DNA of 64,000 bases from contig JBQVOK010000002.1 in assembly GCA_052437175.1 (NCBI GenBank), positions 62,001 to 126,000 of the forward strand. The letters run 5' to 3'. The notes under the pieces were generated by a model, which saw only the letters and a program-made list of their open reading frames with translations, was not told the DNA's origin and ran no database searches. Source of the stretch: JACVCJ01 sp052437175 (lineage in GTDB: Bacteria > Bacteroidota > Bacteroidia > CAIKAF01). Positions 25,903 to 34,929 of the stretch are shown piece after piece. Position numbers and translations under genes: made by a program. The stretch's first letter is position 1; each line of letters opens with the position of its first letter.

Positions 25903-26826
25903 TTAGAAATAGCGGGGTGAACGGACAGGTTTTTTCTTCGTACGCAGGTCAAAGCCTACCATGATCTCGTGGCTGCCCCACTGGCGGGCGTTTGCCATAC
26001 CGTTTACCGGCAGTTCGAAGGCATAACCGATGCTCACTGTATTTTTAACGATCACGGCCATGTTCAGGCCCACGGCCTCGTGGAAGCGGTACATGGCACC
26101 TACCCACAGGGTTTTATGGAACAGGAAATTGGCATTCAGATCGAAGGTCAGCGGCGCGTTCTCCGAGATCTTCACCAGGGTGCTCGGTTTAAAGTCCACC
26201 ACGCTGTTGATCTTGAACACATAACCGGCGGTCACATAAAAGTGGCGGCGCTGCAGGTTTTCGCCGATATCCTGGTTGCCCAGGCGGTTACGCAGCAGGC
26301 GCGGCACCGATACGCCAAAGTAGTGGCGCTCGCCGTAGTAATAGATACCTGCTCCGAAGTTCGGACGCACGCGGCTGGCGTAATACCCGTACGCCGGATC
26401 GCCGGGATCGGTGGTGTACAGTCGCGAGAAATTGTATACCTGCCAGTCGGCACCGCCGCTCATACCAAAGGCCAGGCGGTGGTCCCTGCGGTTGAGTTTG
26501 ATGCTGTAGGAGATATCGGCAAAGGCCGAAGTACGGCTACGCGCACCGATCTGGTCGTTACTGAGGTGGAAACCCAGCCCGAGGCTCTGCCCCACTACCG
26601 GCGCACTGAAGGAAAGGAACTGGCTGCGCGGGGCACCTTCGAAGCCCACCCACTGGAATCGGCCGCTGGCCACCAGGTTGATGGAACCCCGCGTGCCTGC
26701 ATAGGCCGGGTTGAAAAGCAACGGATTAAACATGTAGAGCGATACCTGCTCTTCGGTCTGGCTGAATACGTCTGCCCGGCAAAGGGAGAGTAAGATCAGT
26801 GAAACCATTAAACCCAGTTTTTTCAT
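25903..26826 (-). CDS. PorP/SprF family outer-membrane protein
   Basis: A 307-residue beta-barrel protein with a signal peptide (to about residue 23). The family opening LYMFNPLLFNPAYAGTRGSI and the terminal WGSHEIMVGFDL are diagnostic of PorP/SprF. In Flavobacterium johnsoniae, SprF is needed to deliver the adhesin SprB, and PorP/SprF proteins partner with cargo carrying type-B C-terminal domains. Here the upstream gene encodes just such a cargo, so this is its probable dedicated partner. Confidence 0.95.
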   Translation of the reverse strand: MKKLGLMVSLILLSLCRADVFSQTEEQVSLYMFNPLLFNPAYAGTRGSINLVASGRFQWVGFEGAPRSQFLSFSAPVVGQSLGLGFHLSNDQIGARSRTSAFADISYSIKLNRRDHRLAFGMSGGADWQVYNFSRLYTTDPGDPAYGYYASRVRPNFGAGIYYYGERHYFGVSVPRLLRNRLGNQDIGENLQRRHFYVTAGYVFKINSVVDFKPSTLVKISENAPLTFDLNANFLFHKTLWVGAMYRFHEAVGLNMAVIVKNTVSIGYAFELPVNGMANARQWGSHEIMVGFDLRTKKKPVRSPRYF

Positions 26827-26868
26827 TGTATAATGCTGTTTATATTTTATGCAAAATGTTATGATAAA

Positions 26869-26900
26869 GCAGGCCCGGCGGACAAACCCAACGGGCCTGC
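26869..26900. terminator. Hairpin between adhesin and SprF-like genes
   Basis: GCAGGCCCG and CGGGCCTGC make a nine-pair GC-rich stem with a 14-base loop. On the minus strand it is followed only by TTTATCAT, a poor T run, so it may be a leaky terminator or mRNA stabiliser lowering expression of the two downstream genes. On the plus strand GTCTTTTTT follows. Confidence 0.6.
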
Positions 26901-26907
26901 GTCTTTT

Positions 26908-29900
26908 TTAGTAGGTAAGCTCTATGTAACCCTGGTAGGCTTTTTCTCCTTTTTTCAGAATGATCACATAGAAGTAGGTCCCTGCGGGCAGTTTCTGGTT
27001 TCCGATGGTGGCCATACCGTTTGAATAACCGGCAAAGTCGTTCAGGTAAGGCGAAGCCTTGTACACCAGGTTACCCCAGCGGTTATACAGTTCCACCACC
27101 GCATCGGGATACAGCTGAATGCCCGGTATGGTCCAGGTATCGTTATGTCCGTCGCCGTTGGGCGATACCAGCTGCGGCACTTTAAAGTCGCAGTTCAGCT
27201 TCACATTGGCCGTATCGGCACAACCGCTGGCATCGGTCACCGTCAGCGTATAGTTACCGGCTTCAGCGATCAGTACAGGTCCGGCATAACCGTTGCTCCA
27301 CAGGTATGTGTAAGGTTCGGTACCGCCTGTTGTTTCACTGTAGATCGTACCGTCTTCCAGTCCGCAGGTGGCATTGCTCAGCGAAGTGATGCCCACACGC
27401 AGCGGTTCCGGTTCGGTAATGGTTACACTGGCCGTGGCCGAACAGCCGATGGCATCGGTTACGGTCACCGTGTAAGTGCCCGGGGCCAGGCCCGCCCATG
27501 CAGAGTCGGATGAACTGCCGTTGTTCCAGTCGAACGTGAACGGAGCGATGGCGTTACCTACGATCACAGCGGCTATTCCATCGTCAGCACCGGCGCACTG
27601 TACGTTCTGACCGGCAGCGGCAAGGCGTATGGCCGAACGGCGTACGTAGAAGGAACAGGTACTGCTGTTGCCGGCGGCATCCACCGCGGTATACACCACC
27701 AGGGTACTGCCCACGGGGAACAGGGAGCCCGGTGTATAGTTGGAACTGATGTTCAGGATACTGCTGCAGTTATCGCTGAAAGACGGAGGCGTCCAGCTGA
27801 TGTATTCGTTACAGCTGCTGATATCCGAAGGACAGTTCAGGCTGATGGGGGCCTCGGTATCGTTAACCGTTACCGTAAAACGGCATACCTGCTGGTTACC
27901 CGCACCGTCGGTAAAGGTATAGGTCACTACGGTGGAACCTACCGGGAACACATCGCCCGGCTGATGGCTGGAGCTTACGCTGAGCGTAGCGCCGCAGTTA
28001 TCCGTGGCTGAAGGTGCGGTCCAGTTCACAACGGCACTGCATAGGCTGCTGTCGTTGGATACCATAATATCGGCCGGACAATCGATGATCTGGGGAGCTT
28101 CTGTATCGTTAACCGTAACATTAAAGCTGCAGGTAGTGGTATTGCCGGAGCTGTCCACCGCTGTATAGGTAACCGTGGTGGTCCCTACCGGGAATACAGC
28201 ACCCGGGGTATGCGTAGAGGTAAAACTGCTCAGTGTACAGTTGTCCGAAGCTACCGGAGCCGTCCAACTGAAAGCTGCGCCACACTGACCGGCATCGGTG
28301 GATATCGTGGTATCGCCCAGGCATCCGCTGATGGCAGGTGCTTCATGGTCGGCTACATTTACCGTAAAGGAGCAGCTCCAGCTCTGGCCGCTGGCGGTCT
28401 CGGTAACCGCGTAGGTCACTACAGACTGGCCGGTGGCAAACGCATAGCCGCTGATGTCGGCAGCGCCTGTATTTGTTGAACCGTCGGGGTTCTGAACAGA
28501 CCAGCCTACCGTAGCCGCACAGTTGCTGGTAACCAGCAGAGGCGTCAGGGAGCCGGCCGGAGAGGTCCAGCTGCAGGTACCCGGATCGGTACCGGCGCCG
28601 ATGATATTACCCGGACAGGTAATGGTAGGATCTTCCGTGTCGATCACGTTAATGGTGAAGGAACAGCTGTCGGAATTACCGTAGCCGTCCGTAGCTGTAT
28701 ACGTAATTACATAGGAACCTACCGTGAGCAGGGAGCCGTGTGCCGGACCGGAGGTCTGTGTTACGGTTACGCTGCCGCAGTTGTCCATCGCTACGGGTAT
28801 TGGCCAGATCACACCGCCTTCACAGTCATCGGGGAAGAGACTTACGGTATATACCGCACCGGAAGCACAGTTCAGGAAAGACGGAGCTGTCTGGTCCTGC
28901 ACCGTTACACTGATGTTGCAGCTGGAAGTATTACCTGCGGCATCCGTTGCCGTCCAGGTCACTACCGTGGTTCCCACCGGGAAGGTAGCGCCGTTCAGGC
29001 TGTTCGGGTTTGCCCAGGCATAATAGTTATGCGTAAGGGTTACCGCACTACAGTTGTCGCTGGCATTGGCATCCAGGGCCGAACCGCTTACCTGGTATCC
29101 GCAGATATTTACAGAAGCCGTAAAGGCAGGCAGGGAGGCCGGACAAGTGATCACAGGTGCTTCGGTATCACTGATGGTAATGCTCACCACAGCCGTATCA
29201 CAAAGTGCAGGCAGCGGAGTACCGTCGTCACAGACCTGGTAGGTAAAGTGATCGGTACCACAGGTATTCGGACCGGGGGTATAGGTAATGGCGCCCGTCA
29301 CCGGATCGATGGTTACAGAACCGCCGTTTACCGGGCCGTTGGTAATGGTTACCGTGGCCGGATCGATGTTTCCGTCGATATCTGTATCGTTCGACGTAAC
29401 ATTAATTACTACCGGTGTAGAAGAACCGGTGCTGGCATTATCGTTATTGGCTACAGGCGGATCGTTCACCGGGGTGATCGTTATTACGCTAACGGATGTA
29501 TCGCAGGCGCCGTCCTGGTCGCACACTACGATGCAAACGCTATCCGTTCCGTTGTAATTGGCAGCAGGTGTATACGTAATACATACCTGACCGTTGAATA
29601 CTACCGGAGTGGTTGAAGTTCCGCTGTACGGACCGCCACAGAAGCTTGCCGTGAAGGTATCGCCTGCATCAGCGTCCACGATCGGTGAACAGATCGTTAC
29701 CGGTATATCTTCCGGAGTGCTTACGTTCGGCAGGTCGATTACCGGGGGATCATTTACCGGTGTTACGTTAATGGTAACAATCGCCGTATCGCACAACACA
29801 GGCATACCTGTATCGCAGATGCTGTAGGTAAAGTTATCCGGACCGTTGTAGTTCGGGTTCGGCGTATAGGTCACCTCACCCGTTACCGGATCGATGCTTA

Positions 29901-32900
29901 CCGTACCGTTTGAAGGACCGTTCGTTACAGTTACTGAAGTCAGATCCAGGTTGCCGTCAACGTCCGTATCATTATTGGGTATATTGATCACTACCGGCGT
30001 ATCTTCCGGCGTAGTGGCATTGTCGTTATTGGCTACAGGCGGATCGTTCACAGGAGTGATCGTTATTACGCTTACCGATGTATCGCAGGCACCATTCTGG
30101 TCACATACCACGATGCAAACGCTATCCGTACCGTTGTAGTTGGCAGCCGGTGTATACGTAATACAAACCTGGCCGTTGAACACTACCGGAGTGGTTGAAG
30201 TTCCGTTGTACGGACCGCCACAGAAGCTTGCCGTGAAGGTATCGCCCGCATCAGCGTCCACGATCGGTGAACAGATCGTTACCGGTGTATCTTCCGGGGT
30301 ACTTACATTCGGCAGATCGATTACCGGGGGATCATTTACCGGTGTTACGTTAATGGTAACAATCGCCGTATCACACAACACAGGCATACCTGTATCGCAG
30401 ATGCTGTAGGTAAAGTTATCCGGACCGTTGTAGTTCGGGTTCGGCGTATAGGTCACTTCACCCGTTACCGGATCGATGCTCACCGTACCGTTCGAAGGAC
30501 CATTGGTCACCGTTACACTGGTCAGGTCCAGGTTACCGTCAACGTCCGTATCGTTATTGGGTATATTGATCACTACCGGCATATCTTCCGGGGTTGTGGC
30601 GTTGTCGTTATTGGCTACAGGAGCGTCGTTCAGCGGTGTTACGTTTATCGTTACCAGCGCTGTATCGCAAAGAGAAGGCAGCGGCGTTCCGTCATCACAC
30701 ACCAGGTAGATAAAGGAATCCGTACCATTAAAATTATTGTCTGGCGTATACGTGATCTCCCCCGTAAGCGCATTGACCGTTACCGTTCCGTTGGCGGGCG
30801 GTGTAACCAGTGCCACAGAGTTCGGCACTATATTTCCGTCGATATCTGTATCGTTAGAGATAACAGGAATCAGGACCGGTATATCTTCCGGCGTAGTGGC
30901 TGTATCGTCGTTCGCTACCGGGGGATCATTCAGCGGCGTTACCGTAATGATCAGCAATGCCGTATCGCAATAGGCCGGGGCCGGAATGCCATCGTCGCAG
31001 ATGGTATAGGTAATGGTGTCGTTACCGAAGAAATTCGGATCGGGCGTATAGGTAATGTTTCCGCCGCCACCGATCGTGAAGCTGCCGTTCGAGGGACCTC
31101 CGCCCGGGATCACGCTTACGCTGCCCGGTACCAGGTTTCCGTCCGGATCTGTATCGTTACCCGATACATTCACCGTCACGGACCCATCCTCAGGTACATT
31201 CGTGTAATCGTCCTGTGCCAGCGGGGGGTGATTGATCTCATCTACCGTAATGTATACTACGGCGGTATCACAGAGGCTTGGTAAAGGGGCCGTGGTAAGG
31301 TCGCAGATCACATACGTCAGCGAATCTGCTCCCGTATACCCCGGGGCCGGTGTATAGGTTACCGCACCGGTCACCGGATCTACGCTTACCGTTCCGTGCA
31401 GGGGATTACCCAGTATGCTCACAGAGGCTGAGTCCAGTGCATTTTCCGGATCGGTATCGTTCGTGGTTACCGATATGGTTACCGACGAACCTTCATTTAC
31501 ATTTACAAGGTCGTTCTGCGCAACAGGTTTTACGTTAAAGAATACCTGCATGGTATCCTTACAGGTCAGAGGCTCATAACCGCTCGTATAAATAAAGGTA
31601 TACGGACCGGGAGCGCTGAAAGCGGAAATGGTGGCTGTGGGAGTGTTTGCATTGCTGATCACTGCCGTGCCCGGATTCCCCGGTGCAGGAACCCAGGTGC
31701 CGGCACCCAGACCCGCCATCGTTACACTGCCACCCGGCAGGGGCGTAAGAATGCTGGTATAGATATCCGGACCGGCTGCTACCGGCAGACTGGCGATCAG
31801 GTTATAGTCTTCGATCTCTCCGTTGTACGCAGTTACAAAGCTACGTTCGTCGATATTTGTGGTAGCCGGGTTGTCCGTAAGTACGTCCTGGGTAAGGCGC
31901 AGGCGAATATAATTGCGTCCGCAGCGCACCTGGGATTCGTTAATACCCGTCCAGTTCAGGGTTTTGGTTTGTTTACCCGCCATAGACGCGTAGGTTTCGG
32001 TGGCCACTTCCGAGGCTTCGAACACACCGTTGCCGTTCCAGTCGATCCATGCGTACAGGTTGGCCGTGCTGCCCATCATATTCAGCACTTTGGCGCTGAG
32101 GCTGTAGGTAGTTCCGCCCGTATAGTTCGGGATCGCGGCAACACCGTCCTCTTCCAGGCCCTGTTGTATGTCGCCTGCGATGCCATAGTTATTGTCGGCA
32201 CCGGCCGTTACACTGGCAACGGGCAGACCGTTATTGGGTTTCGGCGGAATATCCCCGAGGTACAGGGAGTCCATACACAGGTAATAGTGGTTTGCCGAAG
32301 AACCGTTGTCATACGATACCGGGGCGTCGCCGGCATCGAAGGTACTGGCGCCGCAGATCACGGAGGCAGCTGTATAGGTACAGTTGAATACGGCTTCGAA
32401 CTGGCTTACATTGGTACCGTCGCCCATAGAACCGCTGATGCGGTGTCCTACGTAACAATAACGGTCCGAGCATTCTTTTACGTACACCGAAGTGTGGCCG
32501 CCCGTTTCTACATAGAACGGGTTGTCTACCCCGAACACGAAACCCGCAGGCGTGATCGGCGTAGTGTAGTCGGCATTATTGGTCGGCCCGCCGATCATGG
32601 TACCCTGGTTACTACCCAGTCCGTACAGGTTTTTGCCGGTGGTGATCATAGTTACGGCACCGGAACTGGTGCTCCATCCGTCCTGGTCGTTACCGCTGAT
32701 GAAACGTACGCCCAGCAAGGGACTTCCGCCGCCCGGCACCTGTATGTTCACCCAGCCGGTCTGGCTTGTGGTGTTATTGATACCCAGCTGTCCGTTGGTA
32801 TTGTTACCCATAGAAAACACACGTCCATCGCTGGGATCGATGCTGTAATACGAAGCCTGACGCGAACCGCCCGTAACACCGGTGGTCATCGCGATCATAA

Positions 32901-33702
32901 CCGGCGTACCGGTAAAGGGCAGCTGCATAAGTGTGGCGCGATCGTAGGAAGCGGCCGCACTACCATCACCCAGGAAGACATTCGGGCCCCAGGTATAATA
33001 GTCGCCCGTAGTGGTATAGGCAAAAGCTCCGGCTGGCGAGATACGTACATCTGCCACACCCGTCAGCACCGGATTACCTGCGGCACTGGTGGTTACCCGG
33101 CCCCAGTAGTTATCTGCGGCACCCGGCGTTACGCCGCCCATACCATGTATGGCAGCGTTTCTTCCGCTGATCCATATATCCCCGCTGTGCGTCAGCAGCA
33201 ACAGGGCGTCGCGTGTGGCCAGCATTTTACGGACATCCGTCGGAGCCACACCTACGGGCATCAGTACCGAACCGAATGCATTTGTATTCTTCAGCGTTGT
33301 ATTTACCACGATATTGGTGGTACCCCATCCGTAGAGGCCCCCGGTGGTAAGTACAAAGAACTGTGCATTGTTGGAAGAATTACTGCCCAGTGAGATATCG
33401 AGCAGGTTCCCGGTATATGTATACCCATTAGCCGGGGTCACTTCCAGGGGCGACAGGTTATTGGTGGTCCCGTTGGGAGCCGAACGCTCGCCCCACACCA
33501 GGAAAGTACCGTCCACCCGCGTTACCACGGTAGAGTGGAAAGACGACTGTATCTGGTCGTAGGGACTGTTGGAGTTACAGTTCTGTGCCTGCAGGCGGGC
33601 CGTTCCGGCAAGGTATGCCATGAACACGGCGCCCAGCACAAAGAATACCGTCTGCAGCGAGGCCGGCTTTTTTCGTTTATGTGCGTAAAAATTCCTGTCC
33701 AT
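26908..33702 (-). CDS. Giant type IX (type-B sorted) surface adhesin with RCC1-like, GEVED, cadherin-like, HYR and SprB repeats
   Basis: A 2264-residue secreted protein. Order: signal peptide with long basic n-region (to about residue 40); RCC1-like propeller repeats (about 45-380, e.g. VFSMGNNTNGQLGINNT); GEVED domain (about 515-635, AWIDWNGNGVFE); eight cadherin-like tandem modules (about 735-1510) of the NDPPVANNDNATTPED type; six HYR-type modules (about 1515-2025, DTEAPxIxCP); two SprB-like repeats (about 2030-2170); and a type-B/CHU_C gliding-associated C-terminal domain (last 93 residues, VSPNGDGHNDTW, ELYNRWGNLVY). The last domain directs export through type IX secretion. Residues about 1031-1418 are two nearly identical 194-residue copies. 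Its ATG overlaps the stop of the upstream gene (TAATG). Likely role: cell-surface adhesion or motility; ligand unknown. Confidence 0.93.
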   Translation of the reverse strand: MDRNFYAHKRKKPASLQTVFFVLGAVFMAYLAGTARLQAQNCNSNSPYDQIQSSFHSTVVTRVDGTFLVWGERSAPNGTTNNLSPLEVTPANGYTYTGNLLDISLGSNSSNNAQFFVLTTGGLYGWGTTNIVVNTTLKNTNAFGSVLMPVGVAPTDVRKMLATRDALLLLTHSGDIWISGRNAAIHGMGGVTPGAADNYWGRVTTSAAGNPVLTGVADVRISPAGAFAYTTTGDYYTWGPNVFLGDGSAAASYDRATLMQLPFTGTPVMIAMTTGVTGGSRQASYYSIDPSDGRVFSMGNNTNGQLGINNTTSQTGWVNIQVPGGGSPLLGVRFISGNDQDGWSTSSGAVTMITTGKNLYGLGSNQGTMIGGPTNNADYTTPITPAGFVFGVDNPFYVETGGHTSVYVKECSDRYCYVGHRISGSMGDGTNVSQFEAVFNCTYTAASVICGASTFDAGDAPVSYDNGSSANHYYLCMDSLYLGDIPPKPNNGLPVASVTAGADNNYGIAGDIQQGLEEDGVAAIPNYTGGTTYSLSAKVLNMMGSTANLYAWIDWNGNGVFEASEVATETYASMAGKQTKTLNWTGINESQVRCGRNYIRLRLTQDVLTDNPATTNIDERSFVTAYNGEIEDYNLIASLPVAAGPDIYTSILTPLPGGSVTMAGLGAGTWVPAPGNPGTAVISNANTPTATISAFSAPGPYTFIYTSGYEPLTCKDTMQVFFNVKPVAQNDLVNVNEGSSVTISVTTNDTDPENALDSASVSILGNPLHGTVSVDPVTGAVTYTPAPGYTGADSLTYVICDLTTAPLPSLCDTAVVYITVDEINHPPLAQDDYTNVPEDGSVTVNVSGNDTDPDGNLVPGSVSVIPGGGPSNGSFTIGGGGNITYTPDPNFFGNDTITYTICDDGIPAPAYCDTALLIITVTPLNDPPVANDDTATTPEDIPVLIPVISNDTDIDGNIVPNSVALVTPPANGTVTVNALTGEITYTPDNNFNGTDSFIYLVCDDGTPLPSLCDTALVTINVTPLNDAPVANNDNATTPEDMPVVINIPNNDTDVDGNLDLTSVTVTNGPSNGTVSIDPVTGEVTYTPNPNYNGPDNFTYSICDTGMPVLCDTAIVTINVTPVNDPPVIDLPNVSTPEDTPVTICSPIVDADAGDTFTASFCGGPYNGTSTTPVVFNGQVCITYTPAANYNGTDSVCIVVCDQNGACDTSVSVITITPVNDPPVANNDNATTPEDTPVVINIPNNDTDVDGNLDLTSVTVTNGPSNGTVSIDPVTGEVTYTPNPNYNGPDNFTYSICDTGMPVLCDTAIVTINVTPVNDPPVIDLPNVSTPEDIPVTICSPIVDADAGDTFTASFCGGPYSGTSTTPVVFNGQVCITYTPAANYNGTDSVCIVVCDQDGACDTSVSVITITPVNDPPVANNDNASTGSSTPVVINVTSNDTDIDGNIDPATVTITNGPVNGGSVTIDPVTGAITYTPGPNTCGTDHFTYQVCDDGTPLPALCDTAVVSITISDTEAPVITCPASLPAFTASVNICGYQVSGSALDANASDNCSAVTLTHNYYAWANPNSLNGATFPVGTTVVTWTATDAAGNTSSCNISVTVQDQTAPSFLNCASGAVYTVSLFPDDCEGGVIWPIPVAMDNCGSVTVTQTSGPAHGSLLTVGSYVITYTATDGYGNSDSCSFTINVIDTEDPTITCPGNIIGAGTDPGTCSWTSPAGSLTPLLVTSNCAATVGWSVQNPDGSTNTGAADISGYAFATGQSVVTYAVTETASGQSWSCSFTVNVADHEAPAISGCLGDTTISTDAGQCGAAFSWTAPVASDNCTLSSFTSTHTPGAVFPVGTTTVTYTAVDSSGNTTTCSFNVTVNDTEAPQIIDCPADIMVSNDSSLCSAVVNWTAPSATDNCGATLSVSSSHQPGDVFPVGSTVVTYTFTDGAGNQQVCRFTVTVNDTEAPISLNCPSDISSCNEYISWTPPSFSDNCSSILNISSNYTPGSLFPVGSTLVVYTAVDAAGNSSTCSFYVRRSAIRLAAAGQNVQCAGADDGIAAVIVGNAIAPFTFDWNNGSSSDSAWAGLAPGTYTVTVTDAIGCSATASVTITEPEPLRVGITSLSNATCGLEDGTIYSETTGGTEPYTYLWSNGYAGPVLIAEAGNYTLTVTDASGCADTANVKLNCDFKVPQLVSPNGDGHNDTWTIPGIQLYPDAVVELYNRWGNLVYKASPYLNDFAGYSNGMATIGNQKLPAGTYFYVIILKKGEKAYQGYIELTY
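29449..30612 (-). repeat. Two tandem 582-bp in-frame repeats in the adhesin gene
   Basis: Units 30612-30031 and 30030-29449 each encode 194 residues made of two cadherin-like modules. They differ at only four residues (M/T, T/I, N/S, N/D) with some silent changes, which points to recent duplication or ongoing gene conversion. The next module diverges quickly (NASTGSSTP). Confidence 0.92.
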
Positions 33703-34400
33703 TAGTTCTCAGTAATTTGGAAGTTATAGAAGTAGCCTTCGCCGGCGGGGTTGAAAAACCCGATCTGCGCTCTGCCGCTGTGGGCCGCAGTTCCGGAAAG
33801 GCTGAAAACAAGGGTATGCTCCCCCGGACGCAGCATCACCTCTTTGGCAAAGCTTACCGTAATGCCCCGTATACCGGATGTTTCCGTTGTAAAAGGCCCG
33901 AAACGTACAGGCTCTTTCGTATAGGAAGCAATCTCGACAGGGATACTCAGCGTAATACCGTCGAGGCTTGCACCCTGTACGATCTTACCCGAAAGCTGCG
34001 CGCGACCGGTATGGAATTTCATACCCACTGCGTGCACGGTCACTTCGGCTTCAGCTTTGTGCGCAGGATGCGTGGCATCGCCCTGGCCATAAAAGGTAAC
34101 CTTATAGGTACCCGGCTTCGAAAAAGTAATATCGCCCGTGGTATTGCCCTCGCCGGAACTTTTATCCGCGCCGGAGGCCGGACTTATTTCCCAGCGGGCC
34201 GCAGAAGCGGTACCGTTTGCCAGGTCGATACGGGTAGGTTCTCCGTATACTACGGAATACCTGCTTTTTTCAGTACTGAACGATAGTCCGCAGTCGTGCG
34301 TCTGTGCAGCCGCAAAACCCGGCACTGAAAAAAGGATCGTCAGATACAACAGGCCTTTCCATAAAAAAGGCGCTGCAATGTGTACAGATCTCATATTCAT
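33702..34400 (-). CDS. Secreted PKD-like protein leading the adhesin operon
   Basis: A 232-residue exported protein with a signal peptide ending near AAAQ (residue 33). The middle (DITFSKPGTYKVTFYGQGD) has the strand pattern of a PKD/Ig-like domain, and the rest is beta-rich (PGEHTLVFSLSG). The family is not recognised. Its stop overlaps the adhesin start (TAATG), so the two are coupled; it is the first gene of the four-gene type IX operon and may be an accessory surface component. Confidence 0.75.
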   Translation of the reverse strand: MNMRSVHIAAPFLWKGLLYLTILFSVPGFAAAQTHDCGLSFSTEKSRYSVVYGEPTRIDLANGTASAARWEISPASGADKSSGEGNTTGDITFSKPGTYKVTFYGQGDATHPAHKAEAEVTVHAVGMKFHTGRAQLSGKIVQGASLDGITLSIPVEIASYTKEPVRFGPFTTETSGIRGITVSFAKEVMLRPGEHTLVFSLSGTAAHSGRAQIGFFNPAGEGYFYNFQITEN

Positions 34401-34856
34401 GATAGATTAATGGAATGGATACTTGGTTACTACTCTGTTATTACTGGTTTGAAACAGGGTGCAAACGAAAGGGGCGCCGCGGAAAAAACCGCGTAATAAA
34501 ATAGTTGTGTCGGCATGGGTATGGTTTTTCATAATGGAAAAAATGTGAGAGGTGTTAAGAGGTTAAAAAATGAACAGCACAAAGGTCTGTCCGCCGCCGG
34601 AAAATGCCGGTTCATTTTGTGGGGACGTACGCCATCCCAATTATCCGGAACGCGCCCAACAAAACGATACGAGAACAATCGCCTAAATATCAAACAGATA
34701 AAAACAACGTAAAGAAGAACAGAACAGGAGTGTCCAAATTTTTCAAACCGGATGAAACAGGTAGTTCTACGCATAAAAAATTGGCCGGAATTGTGCCTTA
34801 GAGGATGAGAAAGTGATTCCCGCGGCGCTTTTACTGCCGAAAAAGAGCTAAAAAGA
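34401..34856. other. Intergenic region, no gene supported
   Basis: About 450 bases between the divergent-facing adhesin operon start and the AraC terminator. It is AT-rich and interrupted by stops in every frame beyond about 80 codons; the short frames lack conserved features. It should hold the promoter of the adhesin operon, but I see no clear TAnnTTTG box on the minus strand near 34400. Confidence 0.6.
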
Positions 34857-34890
34857 CAAACAGCCTCCCAAAAAGAGGAGCTGTTTTATA
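34857..34890 (-). terminator. Intrinsic terminator after the AraC pair
   Basis: AACAGCCTCC and GGAGCTGTT arms with one bulge and an eight-base loop. T runs flank it on both strands, so it may work in both directions; on the minus strand it ends the AraC genes. Confidence 0.65.
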
Positions 34891-34929
34891 AAAAATGTCC
34901 GTTTTTACAGGAAAGCAGGCACAAAAAGA

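Noticed and set aside
29449..30612. CRISPR-like repeat array
   Set aside because: Units are 582 bases, in frame and coding; no short repeats with unique spacers.
31969..33393. Long plus-strand frame opposite the adhesin head
   Set aside because: Composition follows the third-position bias of the adhesin; no start signals or domains.
34515..34712. Short plus-strand frame (65 codons) in the 34.4-34.9 kb gap
   Set aside because: No promoter, atypical composition and no recognisable features; more likely chance.
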